From Flavobacterium sp. UBA7680 (GTDB taxonomy: Bacteria; Bacteroidota; Bacteroidia; Flavobacteriales; Flavobacteriaceae): a stretch of 64,000 nucleotides of DNA. Of the stretch, positions 42,113-50,558 are shown in pieces; within the stretch, counting starts at the first letter, position 1; each line of letters begins with the position of its first letter. Both the position numbers and the translations under genes were made by a program. The stretch covers positions 296,374 through 360,373 of the forward strand of contig NZ_DLHA01000019.1 in assembly GCF_002482975.1 (NCBI RefSeq). The letters run 5' to 3'. The notes beneath the pieces are model-generated. The model ran no database searches and was not told the origin of the DNA. It saw nothing but the letters and a program-made list of their open reading frames with translations.

Positions 42113-42664
42113 ATGAAAACAAGCCCAAATCAATCTGTAAAACACTTAAATAGTAATGATTTCGCTTATTCTGCAAAAATCTCAACTCCCAACGGAGAAA
42201 AAGACATTCAATCTTTTCAAATAGGAGATTCAATTTTAGCCTTTTCTGCAAAATTAGAATCGGGAACCGTTAAACTGACGGCTTCTCAGGCAAAAGTTTC
42301 GTTTAGCCATGGTATCGAATGTGGAAAGCAAACACGTATGATTTATATAAATTTGGTAGATTCTCAGGGTTTATCAAAAAATATTACCTGCAGCGCAGAC
42401 CAGCTTTTTTTACTAAGCAACGGAAAATATGCACCTGCTTCACAATTACAGTCAGGACAAGAACTTGTCAATAAAGATGGTAATCCCATCCATATAGAAT
42501 CTGTTAAATCAGGTTCATTTCGCGGTGGCATTCATAGTATTTCAACAAATGCTGCGGTTGGTGACATTCCGAATGGTCATTTATTTGTGGCAAATGATAT
42601 TATAATGGGAGATTTTTCACTTCAATTGTATTTTGATTATCTTCCTGACGATTTGAAACAATAA
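42113..42664 (+). CDS. Degenerate Hint-domain (intein/hedgehog fold) protein
   Basis: A 183-residue protein whose layout matches the Hint fold. Seen: ISTPNGEKDIQSFQIGDSIL (opening strands), ITCSADQLFLLSNGKYAPAS (block B region), LQSGQELVN, and the closing NGHLFVANDIIMGDF (block G-like, ending ANDI instead of His-Asn). The usual starting Cys is Ala (AYSAKIS) and the block-B TxxH is SADQ, so it should not splice or cleave itself. It starts directly before the PhyH-type oxygenase gene (3-nt gap), which suggests one operon and a linked role. Fold call is inference from pattern. Confidence 0.6.
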   Translation: MKTSPNQSVKHLNSNDFAYSAKISTPNGEKDIQSFQIGDSILAFSAKLESGTVKLTASQAKVSFSHGIECGKQTRMIYINLVDSQGLSKNITCSADQLFLLSNGKYAPASQLQSGQELVNKDGNPIHIESVKSGSFRGGIHSISTNAAVGDIPNGHLFVANDIIMGDFSLQLYFDYLPDDLKQ

Positions 42665-42667
42665 AAT

Positions 42668-43576
42668 ATGCCCTGGAATATTCTCGAAAATTTATGGAAC
42701 CGTACTATAAATACCTCCACTGTTATAACTGATGCACAATGGGATCTGGAAATTAAAACCTTGTTCCAATTAGGAATCAGCATGGAAGATACCGTACAAT
42801 TTTTATATTTTGAAAAACCTGATTTTGAAACTTTTAAAGTCTGGATTAATCATCAAAAGAAAAACGAAAATACTGCCGAAGATGCTATAAACAATGTACT
42901 TTCAGAACAAGATCTTGAGTTCTGGAATAAAAATGGTTATGTAATTGTAAAAAATGCCGTTTCGCAAAAAGACTGCGAAGATACTGTTAACGCCATTTGG
43001 GATTATTTAGAAATGGATCCTGATAAAAGCGAAAGCTGGTACAAAAGACATAAAGATCAAAAAGGTTTAATGCTTAATTTTTCGGATCACGAAACCTTAA
43101 ATAAAAACCGTTTTTCTCCAAGAATAAAAAAGGCTTACGAACAGCTTTATAACTCCACCAAAATTTACAAAACGATTGACAAAGTCAGTTTTAATCCGCC
43201 GGAAACTAAAGATTTTACATTTTTAGGAAGTCCGCTGCATTGGGATATTAGTTTAAAACAGCCCATTACTTTTGGATTTCAGGGACTGCTCTATCTTACA
43301 GACTGCGGTATTGATGACGGTGCTTTTCATTGTGTTCCGGGATTTCATAACAAAATAAACAACTGGCTCATTAATCTTGAACCAAATGAAAATCCAAGAA
43401 ATAAAGCCATTGAAACCTTAAAACCCGAACCTATAACAGGCAATGCAGGCGATTTTGTCATTTGGAACAATACTTTACCGCATTGTGCATCGCCAAACAA
43501 AGGCAAAAGCCCAAGAATGGTGCAATATCTTACCTATATGCCAAACGATTATGATGCTTCTGGAGAATGGATTTGA
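42668..43576 (+). CDS. Phytanoyl-CoA dioxygenase-like Fe(II)/2-oxoglutarate oxygenase
   Basis: A 302-residue protein. An N-terminal helical part (about 1-85) of unknown type precedes a double-stranded beta-helix oxygenase. Fe ligands are seen as HWD in SPLHWDISL and the distal His in TLPHCASPN; the 2-oxoglutarate-binding Arg is in KSPRMVQYL. Expected to hydroxylate a small molecule or a protein side chain. Coupled to the Hint-like gene upstream. It converges with the NAD(P)-binding protein gene (stops 4 nt apart). Confidence 0.85.
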   Translation: MPWNILENLWNRTINTSTVITDAQWDLEIKTLFQLGISMEDTVQFLYFEKPDFETFKVWINHQKKNENTAEDAINNVLSEQDLEFWNKNGYVIVKNAVSQKDCEDTVNAIWDYLEMDPDKSESWYKRHKDQKGLMLNFSDHETLNKNRFSPRIKKAYEQLYNSTKIYKTIDKVSFNPPETKDFTFLGSPLHWDISLKQPITFGFQGLLYLTDCGIDDGAFHCVPGFHNKINNWLINLEPNENPRNKAIETLKPEPITGNAGDFVIWNNTLPHCASPNKGKSPRMVQYLTYMPNDYDASGEWI

Positions 43577-43580
43577 TCTA

Positions 43581-44219
43581 TTAAAATTCAAAAATTTCTT
43601 TAGGTTCGATTATTTTCTTTCCGATTGGAAGTATTTTTGGAGCCTTAACTAATTTCTTTGCCAAAAGTTCTGTTTCAATTGGTTTTAATTTGGTCAGAAT
43701 GCCAATTGAATTCAGAAAATTGAAAAGTTTAACCGAAATCTTTTCGTCCAATCTATCTGTATCTTCACGTACCAAAGGCCCCGGTCTAAAAATAATGTAT
43801 TGCCCAAAATTAAGTTCGGCGATATAATCTTCCAGTTTTCCTTTCATTTTAGAATAAAAAACACTGCTTGTAGCAGAAGCTCCGTAAGAAGAAACAAGTA
43901 CAAAAGATTTTACTTCATTTTGTTTCGCTGCAACGGCAAATGCAGCCGGAATATCAAAATCTATCTTCCATTGTTTTTCTTTTGAACCCGCAGCTTTTAA
44001 AGTTGTTCCGAGGCAGGAAAACAAAACGCCTCCGTTTATCTGATCTTTAAAAGATTCAATATCATCAAAGTTGACAATGTGTTCTGTTAATTTAGAATGT
44101 TCCTTTCCCGAAGGTTTTCTAACAAAAGTCACGACAGAAGTATAATCGTTATCCTTCAGCAGCTCGTCTACCAAAAATTTTCCGGTTGAGCCCGTAGCTC
44201 CAATTACCAATGCTTTCAT
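43581..44219 (-). CDS. NAD(P)H-binding protein, NmrA/HTATIP2-like atypical SDR
   Basis: A 212-residue Rossmann protein. Starts with MKALVIGATGSTGKFLVDEL (GxxGxxG cofactor loop), then FSCLGTTLKAAGSKEKQWKI, a FVLVSSYGA strand and YSKMKGKLED, typical of the HTATIP2-like branch. It lacks the classical Tyr-x3-Lys pair at the usual place. Role unknown; it diverges from the SDR gene at 44377 across a direct-repeat operator. Confidence 0.85.
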   Translation of the reverse strand: MKALVIGATGSTGKFLVDELLKDNDYTSVVTFVRKPSGKEHSKLTEHIVNFDDIESFKDQINGGVLFSCLGTTLKAAGSKEKQWKIDFDIPAAFAVAAKQNEVKSFVLVSSYGASATSSVFYSKMKGKLEDYIAELNFGQYIIFRPGPLVREDTDRLDEKISVKLFNFLNSIGILTKLKPIETELLAKKLVKAPKILPIGKKIIEPKEIFEF

Positions 44220-44282
44220 AAATTCAAGTTTAATTGACTGGTTGTACAGCGTTAAAGATACTTAAAACCAATGAATTTAAAA

Positions 44283-44320
44283 TGACGTTTTAAACAAAGT
44301 AAATTGGCGTTTTAAACAAA
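44283..44320 (+). promoter_or_regulatory. Two 16-bp direct repeats, candidate AraC-type operator
   Basis: TGACGTTTTAAACAAA (44283-44298) and TGGCGTTTTAAACAAA (44305-44320), 22 bp apart (two helical turns) on the same face. They lie between divergent genes 43581-44219 and 44377-45396, and the AraC regulator is encoded right after the latter. A related half-site, TGGCGGTTAAAAC, is at 45458-45470 in the regulator's leader. Confidence 0.6.
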
Positions 44321-44376
44321 ATCGAAAGTTTTGCTTCTCTATAATTTTGCTTCATAACAATTAAACATTTATAAAA

Positions 44377-45396
44377 ATGAAAACAAATAATTATCAGGGA
44401 GCTTTACAAAACCCTTTACAATCAGGATTTAATGCAAAGTCGACTGCTGCAGATGTAATTAAAGGAATTGACCTTACAGGAAAAATTGCCATTGTAACGG
44501 GCGGACACACGGGTATAGGTTTAGAAACTACTAAAACACTTGCAAATGCCGGAGCAACTGTAATTGTGGCGGCGAGAGATATTGCAAAAGCGCAAAAAAA
44601 TCTGGACGGAATTGCTAATGTTGAATTAGAAGCGTTAGATTTCATGAATCCGGATTCCATTGATTGGTTTGCAGCAAAATTTCTTTCTTCAGGAAGACCG
44701 CTTCATCTTCTTATTAATAATGCAGGAATTATGTGGGTTCCGTTACGCAGGGACGAGCGCGGTTACGAATCGCAATTGGTAACCAATTATTTAGGACAGT
44801 TTCAGCTTACGGCAAAATTATTTCCGGCATTAAAAAAAGCAAACGGAGCGAGAGTTATAAATGTATCTTCATTCGGACATCAAATGGCGCCGTTTAATTT
44901 TGACGATCCTAATTTTCTTCACCGTGAATATCATACTTTACAAGGTTACGGACAATCAAAAACGGCCTGTAATTTATTTGCTTTAGAATTAGACAATCGT
45001 GCAAAAGACTTTAATGTAAGAGCGTATTCCCTGCATCCGGGAAGTGTTTTGGGAACTGATTTAGGGAGAGACGAACCTATCGAATTATTCAAACAAATAG
45101 GAACGCATGATCAGGACGGAAATTTAAAACCAGAAGTTGCTGCTTTATTAAAAAACGTTCCGCAAGGTGCTGCAACTACGGTTTGGTGCGCTGTAAGTCC
45201 TTTATTGAACAATATTGGCGGTGTGTATTGTGAAGATGCTGACATTGCCCGATTAGATCTTGGAGAAGTCGAACACAAATTTGATGACCCTTCAACCGTA
45301 TTTGGCGTTCAGCCTTATTCTGTAGATCAGGATAATGCAAAAAGGCTTTGGGATTTAAGCGAACGTTTGTTAGGAATGTCATTTGACGTTATTTAA
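44377..45396 (+). CDS. Short-chain dehydrogenase/reductase, retinol-dehydrogenase-like
   Basis: A 339-residue SDR with an about 35-residue N-terminal extension. Cofactor loop TGGHTGIGLE (41-50), NNAG (114-117), INVSS and catalytic YGQSK with Y191 and K195. The C-terminal VYCEDADIARL is of the long SDR form. Regulated with the divergent NAD(P)-binding gene by the AraC-type regulator encoded next to it (inference from the direct-repeat operator). Confidence 0.88.
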   Translation: MKTNNYQGALQNPLQSGFNAKSTAADVIKGIDLTGKIAIVTGGHTGIGLETTKTLANAGATVIVAARDIAKAQKNLDGIANVELEALDFMNPDSIDWFAAKFLSSGRPLHLLINNAGIMWVPLRRDERGYESQLVTNYLGQFQLTAKLFPALKKANGARVINVSSFGHQMAPFNFDDPNFLHREYHTLQGYGQSKTACNLFALELDNRAKDFNVRAYSLHPGSVLGTDLGRDEPIELFKQIGTHDQDGNLKPEVAALLKNVPQGAATTVWCAVSPLLNNIGGVYCEDADIARLDLGEVEHKFDDPSTVFGVQPYSVDQDNAKRLWDLSERLLGMSFDVI

Positions 45397-45431
45397 TTCA
45401 CTATTAGAAAATAATTTACCGTCAGGATTTT

Positions 45432-45439
45432 TATCTTTG
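45432..45439 (+). promoter_or_regulatory. Candidate -7 element TATCTTTG
   Basis: TAnnTTTG match 40 nt before the AraC-regulator ATG; the operator-like half-site at 45458-45470 lies just downstream and could block transcription. Confidence 0.4.
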
Positions 45440-45479
45440 ATAATCGAAGAAAAAACCTGGCGGTTAAAACTGTTGTAAA

Positions 45480-46292
45480 ATGGAACATATATCAAAATAT
45501 TTAACTCCTGAAATCAAACTTTCTTGTTATGAAGATAAGTTCTTCAAATCTGATTTGGTTTTTGATGATCATATGCTGATTTGGTTTATTTCCGGAGAAA
45601 CCAAAATCATACAAACCGATGCCGTTTTTACTTTTAAAGCCGGAGATATTTTCCTTATTCCCAGAAATTTACTGGCAACTATTATCAATTATCCCAAAAA
45701 TGGCCAGCCGCACAAAACAGTTGTCATGCATCTTTCGGTAAAACGTTTAAAAGAGTTTTATAAGAATGTAGATTTAAGTGCCAAAACAACTTCTGAACAA
45801 AAAATCATTTCTTACAGCAATCATCCGTTATTAGAAAGCTGTCTCGCGTCTTTAATGCCTTATTTTGATATTGAAGGGGATTTTCCCGAAGATATTGCTT
45901 CTTTAAAAATAACAGAAGCCATCACTATTTTAAGAACAATTGACAAACGAATAGATGCTGTTTTAGCAAGTTTTGATGAACCGGGCAAAATTGATTTGAT
46001 CGATTTTATGCAGCGCAATTTTATGTTTAATATGCCAATGGAAAAATTGGGGTATTTAACAGGCCGAAGTTTATCAACTTTTAATCGGGATTTTAAGAAA
46101 TACTTTAATACAACGCCTCAAAAGTGGCTTACCAAAAAAAGGCTCGAATTAGCGCATTATCATATGGCTGAGAATAAAAAAAAGCCAACCGAAATATATT
46201 ACGAAGTGGGTTTTGAAAATCTCTCTCATTTCTCTTTTGCGTTCAAAAAGCAATTTGGTTATTCGCCAACAGCATTAGCCAGTATTGAATAA
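45480..46292 (+). CDS. AraC family transcription regulator
   Basis: A 270-residue regulator. N-terminal cupin-like sensing part (about 20-110: FTFKAGDIFLIPRNLLATI) and C-terminal double HTH (about 165-268), with MPMEKLGYLTGRSLSTFNRD in the first and YYEVGFENLSHFSFAFKKQF in the second. Its likely site is the pair of direct repeats at 44283-44320. Its stop is 1 nt from that of the convergent lipoprotein gene. Confidence 0.9.
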   Translation: MEHISKYLTPEIKLSCYEDKFFKSDLVFDDHMLIWFISGETKIIQTDAVFTFKAGDIFLIPRNLLATIINYPKNGQPHKTVVMHLSVKRLKEFYKNVDLSAKTTSEQKIISYSNHPLLESCLASLMPYFDIEGDFPEDIASLKITEAITILRTIDKRIDAVLASFDEPGKIDLIDFMQRNFMFNMPMEKLGYLTGRSLSTFNRDFKKYFNTTPQKWLTKKRLELAHYHMAENKKKPTEIYYEVGFENLSHFSFAFKKQFGYSPTALASIE

Positions 46293-46293
46293 A

Positions 46294-46662
46294 CTATTTT
46301 CTGGGTTTTATTCTAACCGAATCTTTATCAATATTTTGCTTTTTTGAAGAGCTGGTATAAGTTGAACCATCCTGAGCATCTTCGCCCGGGCCAATTCCTG
46401 TTCCGGTCCCGCCATTTTTTGTGCCCTCTTTTCCTAAATCTTTATTGGTTGTGGTACTTGCCGCGCCTGTAATGGGTTTGCCGGTACTTTTATTGGTTCC
46501 GGTTTCATTTGTACCTGTACTATCTACAGGCTTTTTTGTAGTGTCGGGAATGGTTGTGGTTTCAATTTCGTCACTATAACCATCCTGATTGTTTTTACAT
46601 GAAAACAAAACTGCGGCGAGAACAAGAATTACGGCGATATTTGATCTGAATAATGATTTCAT
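46294..46662 (-). CDS. Small lipoprotein of unknown function
   Basis: A 122-residue protein with a lipobox (VLFSC) and a Thr/Gly/Lys-rich low-complexity mature part (repeated TGT, GTGTGIGPG). No domain recognised. It resembles the small disordered lipoproteins at 39161. Confidence 0.6.
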   Translation of the reverse strand: MKSLFRSNIAVILVLAAVLFSCKNNQDGYSDEIETTTIPDTTKKPVDSTGTNETGTNKSTGKPITGAASTTTNKDLGKEGTKNGGTGTGIGPGEDAQDGSTYTSSSKKQNIDKDSVRIKPRK

Positions 46663-46692
46663 AACTAAAATATTTAAGTTTATAGGCTTATA

Positions 46693-47214
46693 TTATTTTA
46701 AACATGGAAGCTGCAATACATTGGCATTCAAAGGCTGTTCTATTTTTCTTTCGAGTTTTTCGCTATTTACCGTTATATAAATTTCCATAGAACCCGTTCC
46801 AACCTTCAACGCAAGAATATGCCCGCCGTACGCATCAAATTTATCATCTGTAGCAACTCCGTGAATGTGCAGAGATGGTTTTCCTTCATTCCATGCGATT
46901 GAGCCCGTTAAACTGCCCATTTCGACTTTATTGAATGTTTTAGGATTGAATTTCTTTTGATTAAAATCGTAGAATCCAAAAGTAACTTCCTGTGCAAAAC
47001 CAATTCCGGTAAAGTTTGCCGAAGGAATTTGCTGTTCTTTGGCTAAGTTTTCAATTGAATTGAGCACATTATCACCTTCACGCAAAACCATCAAATAACC
47101 ATAAGTCGTTTTAGTGTAACGGCATTTTTGATCGTCATTTTTTTGCTGTGCCTGCATATTTACGGCTAAACATAAAAATGCGCCAAATACTATTTTTCTA
47201 AGTGATACATACAT
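46693..47214 (-). CDS. PPC (DUF296) domain protein with a signal peptide
   Basis: A 173-residue protein from the ATG at 47214 (an upstream in-frame TTG gives two more residues). A signal peptide (ending VNMQAQ) is followed by a PPC/DUF296 domain (about 32-145). Metal-binding-type residues are HIHGVATDDKFDAYGGHI. PPC domains are known as DNA-binding in plants and are of unclear role in bacteria; here the protein is probably exported, so DNA binding is doubtful. Function unknown. Confidence 0.82.
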   Translation of the reverse strand: MYVSLRKIVFGAFLCLAVNMQAQQKNDDQKCRYTKTTYGYLMVLREGDNVLNSIENLAKEQQIPSANFTGIGFAQEVTFGFYDFNQKKFNPKTFNKVEMGSLTGSIAWNEGKPSLHIHGVATDDKFDAYGGHILALKVGTGSMEIYITVNSEKLERKIEQPLNANVLQLPCLK

Positions 47215-47258
47215 CTCCAAAATATTAATTAATTACAATTTTTAAAATTACCCTGATA

Positions 47259-47276
47259 TGTAAACAAATCTTTACA
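47259..47276. promoter_or_regulatory. Palindrome TGTAAA-N6-TTTACA
   Basis: Perfect inverted hexamers in the divergent region between the PPC gene and the secreted protein gene at 47418. Candidate operator; regulator unknown. Confidence 0.35.
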
Positions 47277-47417
47277 CGATTTGATATGGTTGTTACAAAA
47301 CTTCTACTTATGTCGATTTAATTGCTTTTTGAGGCAATAAATGCCCTAATCGATTGTTATAAATAGATATTTAGAAGTTAAAAAAGACTTCAAATACATT
47401 TCAAAATAAATTTAAGT

Positions 47418-48008
47418 ATGAAAAGAATATTGTTTTTAATGATAATTGGAGCTTCCCTGCACGTTACTGCGCAGGAAGAAGTTAAGGGGAAATATCAGCC
47501 TATTCAATCTAAAACTCCGGAAACTAAAGAAGTTATTCCGCCAACAGAAACGCCGCCGGCAAATGAACCTACTCTTGCAAAAGATCCTATTGTTTTAAAA
47601 ATAAATCCAGAGGAACTTTTTAAGGACAACACGCTTTATAAAAGAGAAGCCAATGTTGAGGGTATTTTTTACAGACGAAATGAATATTTAGGAGGTTTTG
47701 TAACCAAATCTACAACCTCAACAATTCGTTATCGTGATGCGGCTTTTGTAGACGGCGATAAAATTAGAGTATATCTTAATGATAAAGTGATTGAGCCGGA
47801 AGTTAGTTTGATTGGAGAATTTAAAGGATTTAAAATAAACCTGGTAAAAGGAATGAACAAAATTGATTTTGAAGCTTTAAACGAAGGTTCAGCATCACCA
47901 AACACTGCCGAATTTCAGGTTTATGACGACAACGGAAAAGTAATTGAAGCCAGCCAATGGAATGTTGGTACAGGCTACAAAGCTGTAATTATTTTATATA
48001 AAGACTAA
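47418..48008 (+). CDS. Secreted protein of unknown function
   Basis: A 196-residue protein with a signal peptide (MKRILFLMIIGASLHVTAQ), a Pro/Thr/Glu-rich linker and a beta-rich domain (about 75-195: FVDGDKIRVYLNDKVIEPEV and LIGEFKGFKINLVKGMNKID). The pattern resembles uncharacterised flavobacterial beta-sandwich proteins. No enzyme motif seen. Confidence 0.7.
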   Translation: MKRILFLMIIGASLHVTAQEEVKGKYQPIQSKTPETKEVIPPTETPPANEPTLAKDPIVLKINPEELFKDNTLYKREANVEGIFYRRNEYLGGFVTKSTTSTIRYRDAAFVDGDKIRVYLNDKVIEPEVSLIGEFKGFKINLVKGMNKIDFEALNEGSASPNTAEFQVYDDNGKVIEASQWNVGTGYKAVIILYKD

Positions 48009-48026
48009 ATTTGACTATTAATTCAA

Positions 48027-48060
48027 AAAAAGCCTGTAGAAAATTCTACAGGCTTTTATT
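48027..48060 (+). terminator. Rho-independent terminator
   Basis: Perfect 13-bp stem AAAGCCTGTAGAA (48029-48041) / TTCTACAGGCTTT (48044-48056) followed by a T-run, 20 nt past the stop. Confidence 0.88.
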
Positions 48061-48080
48061 TTACAGTAATTACAATCATT

Positions 48081-48143
48081 CACAATTCACAATTCACAAT
48101 TCACAATTAATAATTCATAATTCACAATTCACAATTCATAATT
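48081..48143. repeat. Heptamer array, nine units, at a stop codon
   Basis: In phase: CACAATT x4, AATAATT, CATAATT, CACAATT x2, CATAATT. It overlaps the stop codon of the methyltransferase gene that ends at 48142. Confidence 0.88.
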
Positions 48144-48912
48144 AATCACTCTTTCTCCCATACATTAAAATCCTCTTAAAAGAATAAATAGCCGGAAGTT
48201 TAGGAAAATTTACAGCAATTCTCTCTTTATACGTTTTAATAAAAAGTTCTTTCTGTTCACCTTCAAGCCTTTCGATATAAGGAATTAATGCCGAACCCGA
48301 AATAAAATTATAAAGCGTTTCGTGATCATCAGCAATAATGGGATATACTTTTTGCAAAATCTCAATATCCTTAAGACCGCCGTCAAAAAGTATTTGGGCG
48401 TATTCGTCAAGACTTAAAACTGGAGAATCTCTTTTATATCCTTTTAAATACGATCTAAACGGTTCTTCATCCACAAGTTCAGAAAGAATTTTATTGAGTT
48501 TATTTTCTGGCTGAACAGGCATTTGTACGGCAAACTGTCCATCTTTATTCAGTAATTTTAATAAATTCGAAAATAAACTTTCATGATCATTTGACCATTG
48601 CAGCGCGGCATTACTAAAAATCAAATCCCATTTTTCTCCAGAATTTATGGTTTCTTCGGTAGTTGCTTTTTTAAAATGCAGATTATTAGTTTCTAAGGAT
48701 TTTGATTTCTCCAGCATTTCTGCAGAAGAATCTACGCCCAGAAAATGAGCCTCTTTAAATTTATCTGCTAAAATAGAAGTTTGTTCTCCCGTTCCGCATC
48801 CTAAATCAATCGCCTTCATTCCGTTTTGCGGTTGTATAAATTCTATTAAATCATAAAACGGTTTGTATCGAATATCTTTAAACTTATTATAAACATCTGG
48901 ATTCCAAGGCAT
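48142..48912 (-). CDS. tam: Class I SAM-dependent methyltransferase, trans-aconitate methyltransferase-like
   Basis: A 256-residue methyltransferase. Starts MPWNPDVYNKFKDIRYKPFY (family-typical), SAM motif AIDLGCGTGEQTSILA, then VDSSAEMLEKSK and WDLIFSNAALQWSNDHESLF, closing with IYSFKRILMYGRK. This matches the trans-aconitate 2-methyltransferase (Tam) family, which methylates trans-aconitate to keep it from blocking aconitase. The stop codon is overlapped by a heptamer array. Confidence 0.85.
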   Translation of the reverse strand: MPWNPDVYNKFKDIRYKPFYDLIEFIQPQNGMKAIDLGCGTGEQTSILADKFKEAHFLGVDSSAEMLEKSKSLETNNLHFKKATTEETINSGEKWDLIFSNAALQWSNDHESLFSNLLKLLNKDGQFAVQMPVQPENKLNKILSELVDEEPFRSYLKGYKRDSPVLSLDEYAQILFDGGLKDIEILQKVYPIIADDHETLYNFISGSALIPYIERLEGEQKELFIKTYKERIAVNFPKLPAIYSFKRILMYGRKSD

Positions 48913-49057
48913 ATTTTACTATTTTTAATTGAAAATAATTGTTCTGTAAACTTTCCATTTTACAAGAAATACTAAGATACTAAATTTCAATTTTTAGAGA
49001 TTGAAACCAAATCACAATAATCTCATAAAAAATAATTGCATAAATCTATTCAAAAAT

Positions 49058-49073
49058 TATACCGATTGGTATA
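49058..49073. promoter_or_regulatory. TetR operator, copy 1
   Basis: TATACCGATTGGTATA. Identical to copy 2 at 49728-49743. It overlaps the start of the -7 element TATATTTG (49072-49079) of the TetR gene, so binding should block its own transcription. Confidence 0.8.
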
Positions 49074-49099
49074 TATTTGTATAACTAAATCATTTCAAG

Positions 49100-49690
49100 A
49101 TGAGTAAAGCAGAAAAAACAAAGCAATTTATAATAGAAAAAACCGCTCCCATCTTTAATACAAAGGGTTACAGCGGTACCTCTATAAATGATATGACCAC
49201 CGCAACGGGTCTTACTAAAGGAAGTATTTACGGAAATTTTGAAAATAAAGATGAAGTTGCCATCGCTTCTTTTAAGTTTAATGTGAAAAAGCTTCACGAT
49301 GTTTTGAGTCGGGAAATCGAAAAACAAAGAACTTTTAAAGAAAAATTGTTGGTTTATCCGCGTGTTTATGCCAAATACCAAAGTCTGGACGTAACACTTG
49401 GCGGCTGCCCAATTTTGAATACTGCCATAGAATCTGATGATACACATCCGGTTCTTAAAAAATATGCTGAGAGAACGCTGATTTATTGGAAAGAAAAATT
49501 AATGTACCTCATCGATCAGGGAATTAACGCAGGAGAGTTTAAAGCAAAATCGATAAACACTGAAAATACGGCTTTAACCATAATTGCATTGATTGAAGGC
49601 GGTATGATGATTAGCAAATTAACGGGAAATGATAACGATTTATCTGCGATAATGCTTTCGCTTTATAAAATTATCGAAGACTTAGAATAA
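49100..49690 (+). CDS. TetR family repressor
   Basis: A 196-residue regulator. The N-terminal HTH (about 8-55) reads IIEKTAPIFNTKGYSGTSIN and MTTATGLTKGSIYGNFENKD. The C-terminal ligand/dimer domain has GGCPILNTAIESDD. It carries one palindromic operator before itself and an identical one before the following thioesterase gene, so it probably controls both. Confidence 0.92.
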   Translation: MSKAEKTKQFIIEKTAPIFNTKGYSGTSINDMTTATGLTKGSIYGNFENKDEVAIASFKFNVKKLHDVLSREIEKQRTFKEKLLVYPRVYAKYQSLDVTLGGCPILNTAIESDDTHPVLKKYAERTLIYWKEKLMYLIDQGINAGEFKAKSINTENTALTIIALIEGGMMISKLTGNDNDLSAIMLSLYKIIEDLE

Positions 49691-49714
49691 AGCAATACTC
49701 AACGATTGCTTTTT
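49687..49714 (+). terminator. Terminator after tetR-like gene
   Basis: Stem AAAGCAAT (49689-49696) / ATTGCTTT (49705-49712) followed by a T-run. Confidence 0.7.
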
Positions 49715-49727
49715 TTATACATAAAAA

Positions 49728-49743
49728 TATACCGATTGGTATA
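49728..49743. promoter_or_regulatory. TetR operator, copy 2
   Basis: TATACCGATTGGTATA, identical to copy 1, 24 nt before the thioesterase ATG. Confidence 0.8.
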
Positions 49744-49767
49744 ATTACTAATTTTAAATTTATAATA

Positions 49768-50217
49768 ATGAAAACAAAAACAAGATTAGAAGTATTGCAA
49801 GATCACATTGGCGGAGAATTTGTGCTTTCACCTTCTCCATTTATGCTTTGGATGAAACCTATCGTTGTTGTAGCTGAACCTGGAACAGTAACTTTTAAAT
49901 ATCACATTAGAGAAGAAATGACCAACCCAATTCGATCATTACACGGCGGAGTAACGGCAGCAATTGTAGATGATTGTATTGGTGCAACGTTATTTTCGCT
50001 TGACGAGGAACATTTTTACACTACAATAAACCTGACTATTGATTACTTCGCTCCTGCTCATTCCGGAGACAATATTCTGGCTAAAACTTCTATAATAAAA
50101 AAGGGGAAACAATTCGTGAATGCGCAATGCGAGATTTGGAATGAAACCGAAACAAGGCTAATTGCCAGAGGATATTCTAATCTCTTTAAAACCAATGTAG
50201 TCAAAAAAGTTCTTTAA
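49768..50217 (+). CDS. Hotdog-fold PaaI-type thioesterase
   Basis: A 149-residue hotdog-fold acyl-CoA thioesterase. Seen: SLHGGVTAAIVDDCIGATLF (family motif with the HGG turn and Asp), then YTTINLTIDYFAPAHSGDNI. Expected to release CoA from small or aromatic acyl-CoA. Regulated by the TetR repressor encoded upstream through operator copy 2. Confidence 0.9.
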   Translation: MKTKTRLEVLQDHIGGEFVLSPSPFMLWMKPIVVVAEPGTVTFKYHIREEMTNPIRSLHGGVTAAIVDDCIGATLFSLDEEHFYTTINLTIDYFAPAHSGDNILAKTSIIKKGKQFVNAQCEIWNETETRLIARGYSNLFKTNVVKKVL

Positions 50218-50558
50218 TATCGATTCACTTTTATAAGACAAGGGCGTAAAATGGAAATTATATAAAAATTGTAGGAAATTATGTAAAAATTTAAGTTATA
50301 TAGAGTCTAAATTTGAGTATAGTAAATTTCTTAAATATTTGATTTATCGTAAGTATTAAGTAAGTATTTTTCTAGTTAGTAAACTAATTAACGCAGCTTT
50401 TATTTACAATTAAATTAATTTCAATCGTACTTTACTTTCCGTGTTTTATAAAAGTGAATTCTTAATCATGCAGTGAGGAAACAGCAACTATTTGCTGCAG
50501 GCGGAAATATATAATTAAGGGTTTCAAGAGCATCTAATTTTTAACTAAACTAAAAATT
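50218..50558. other. Intergenic region upstream of secreted surface-protein pair
   Basis: About 340 AT-rich bases. One short hairpin CAGCAA-CTAT-TTGCTG (50482-50497) and a TAAATTTG element at 50308-50315 are seen, but the latter is far (about 240 nt) from the next ATG. No gene seen. Confidence 0.5.
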
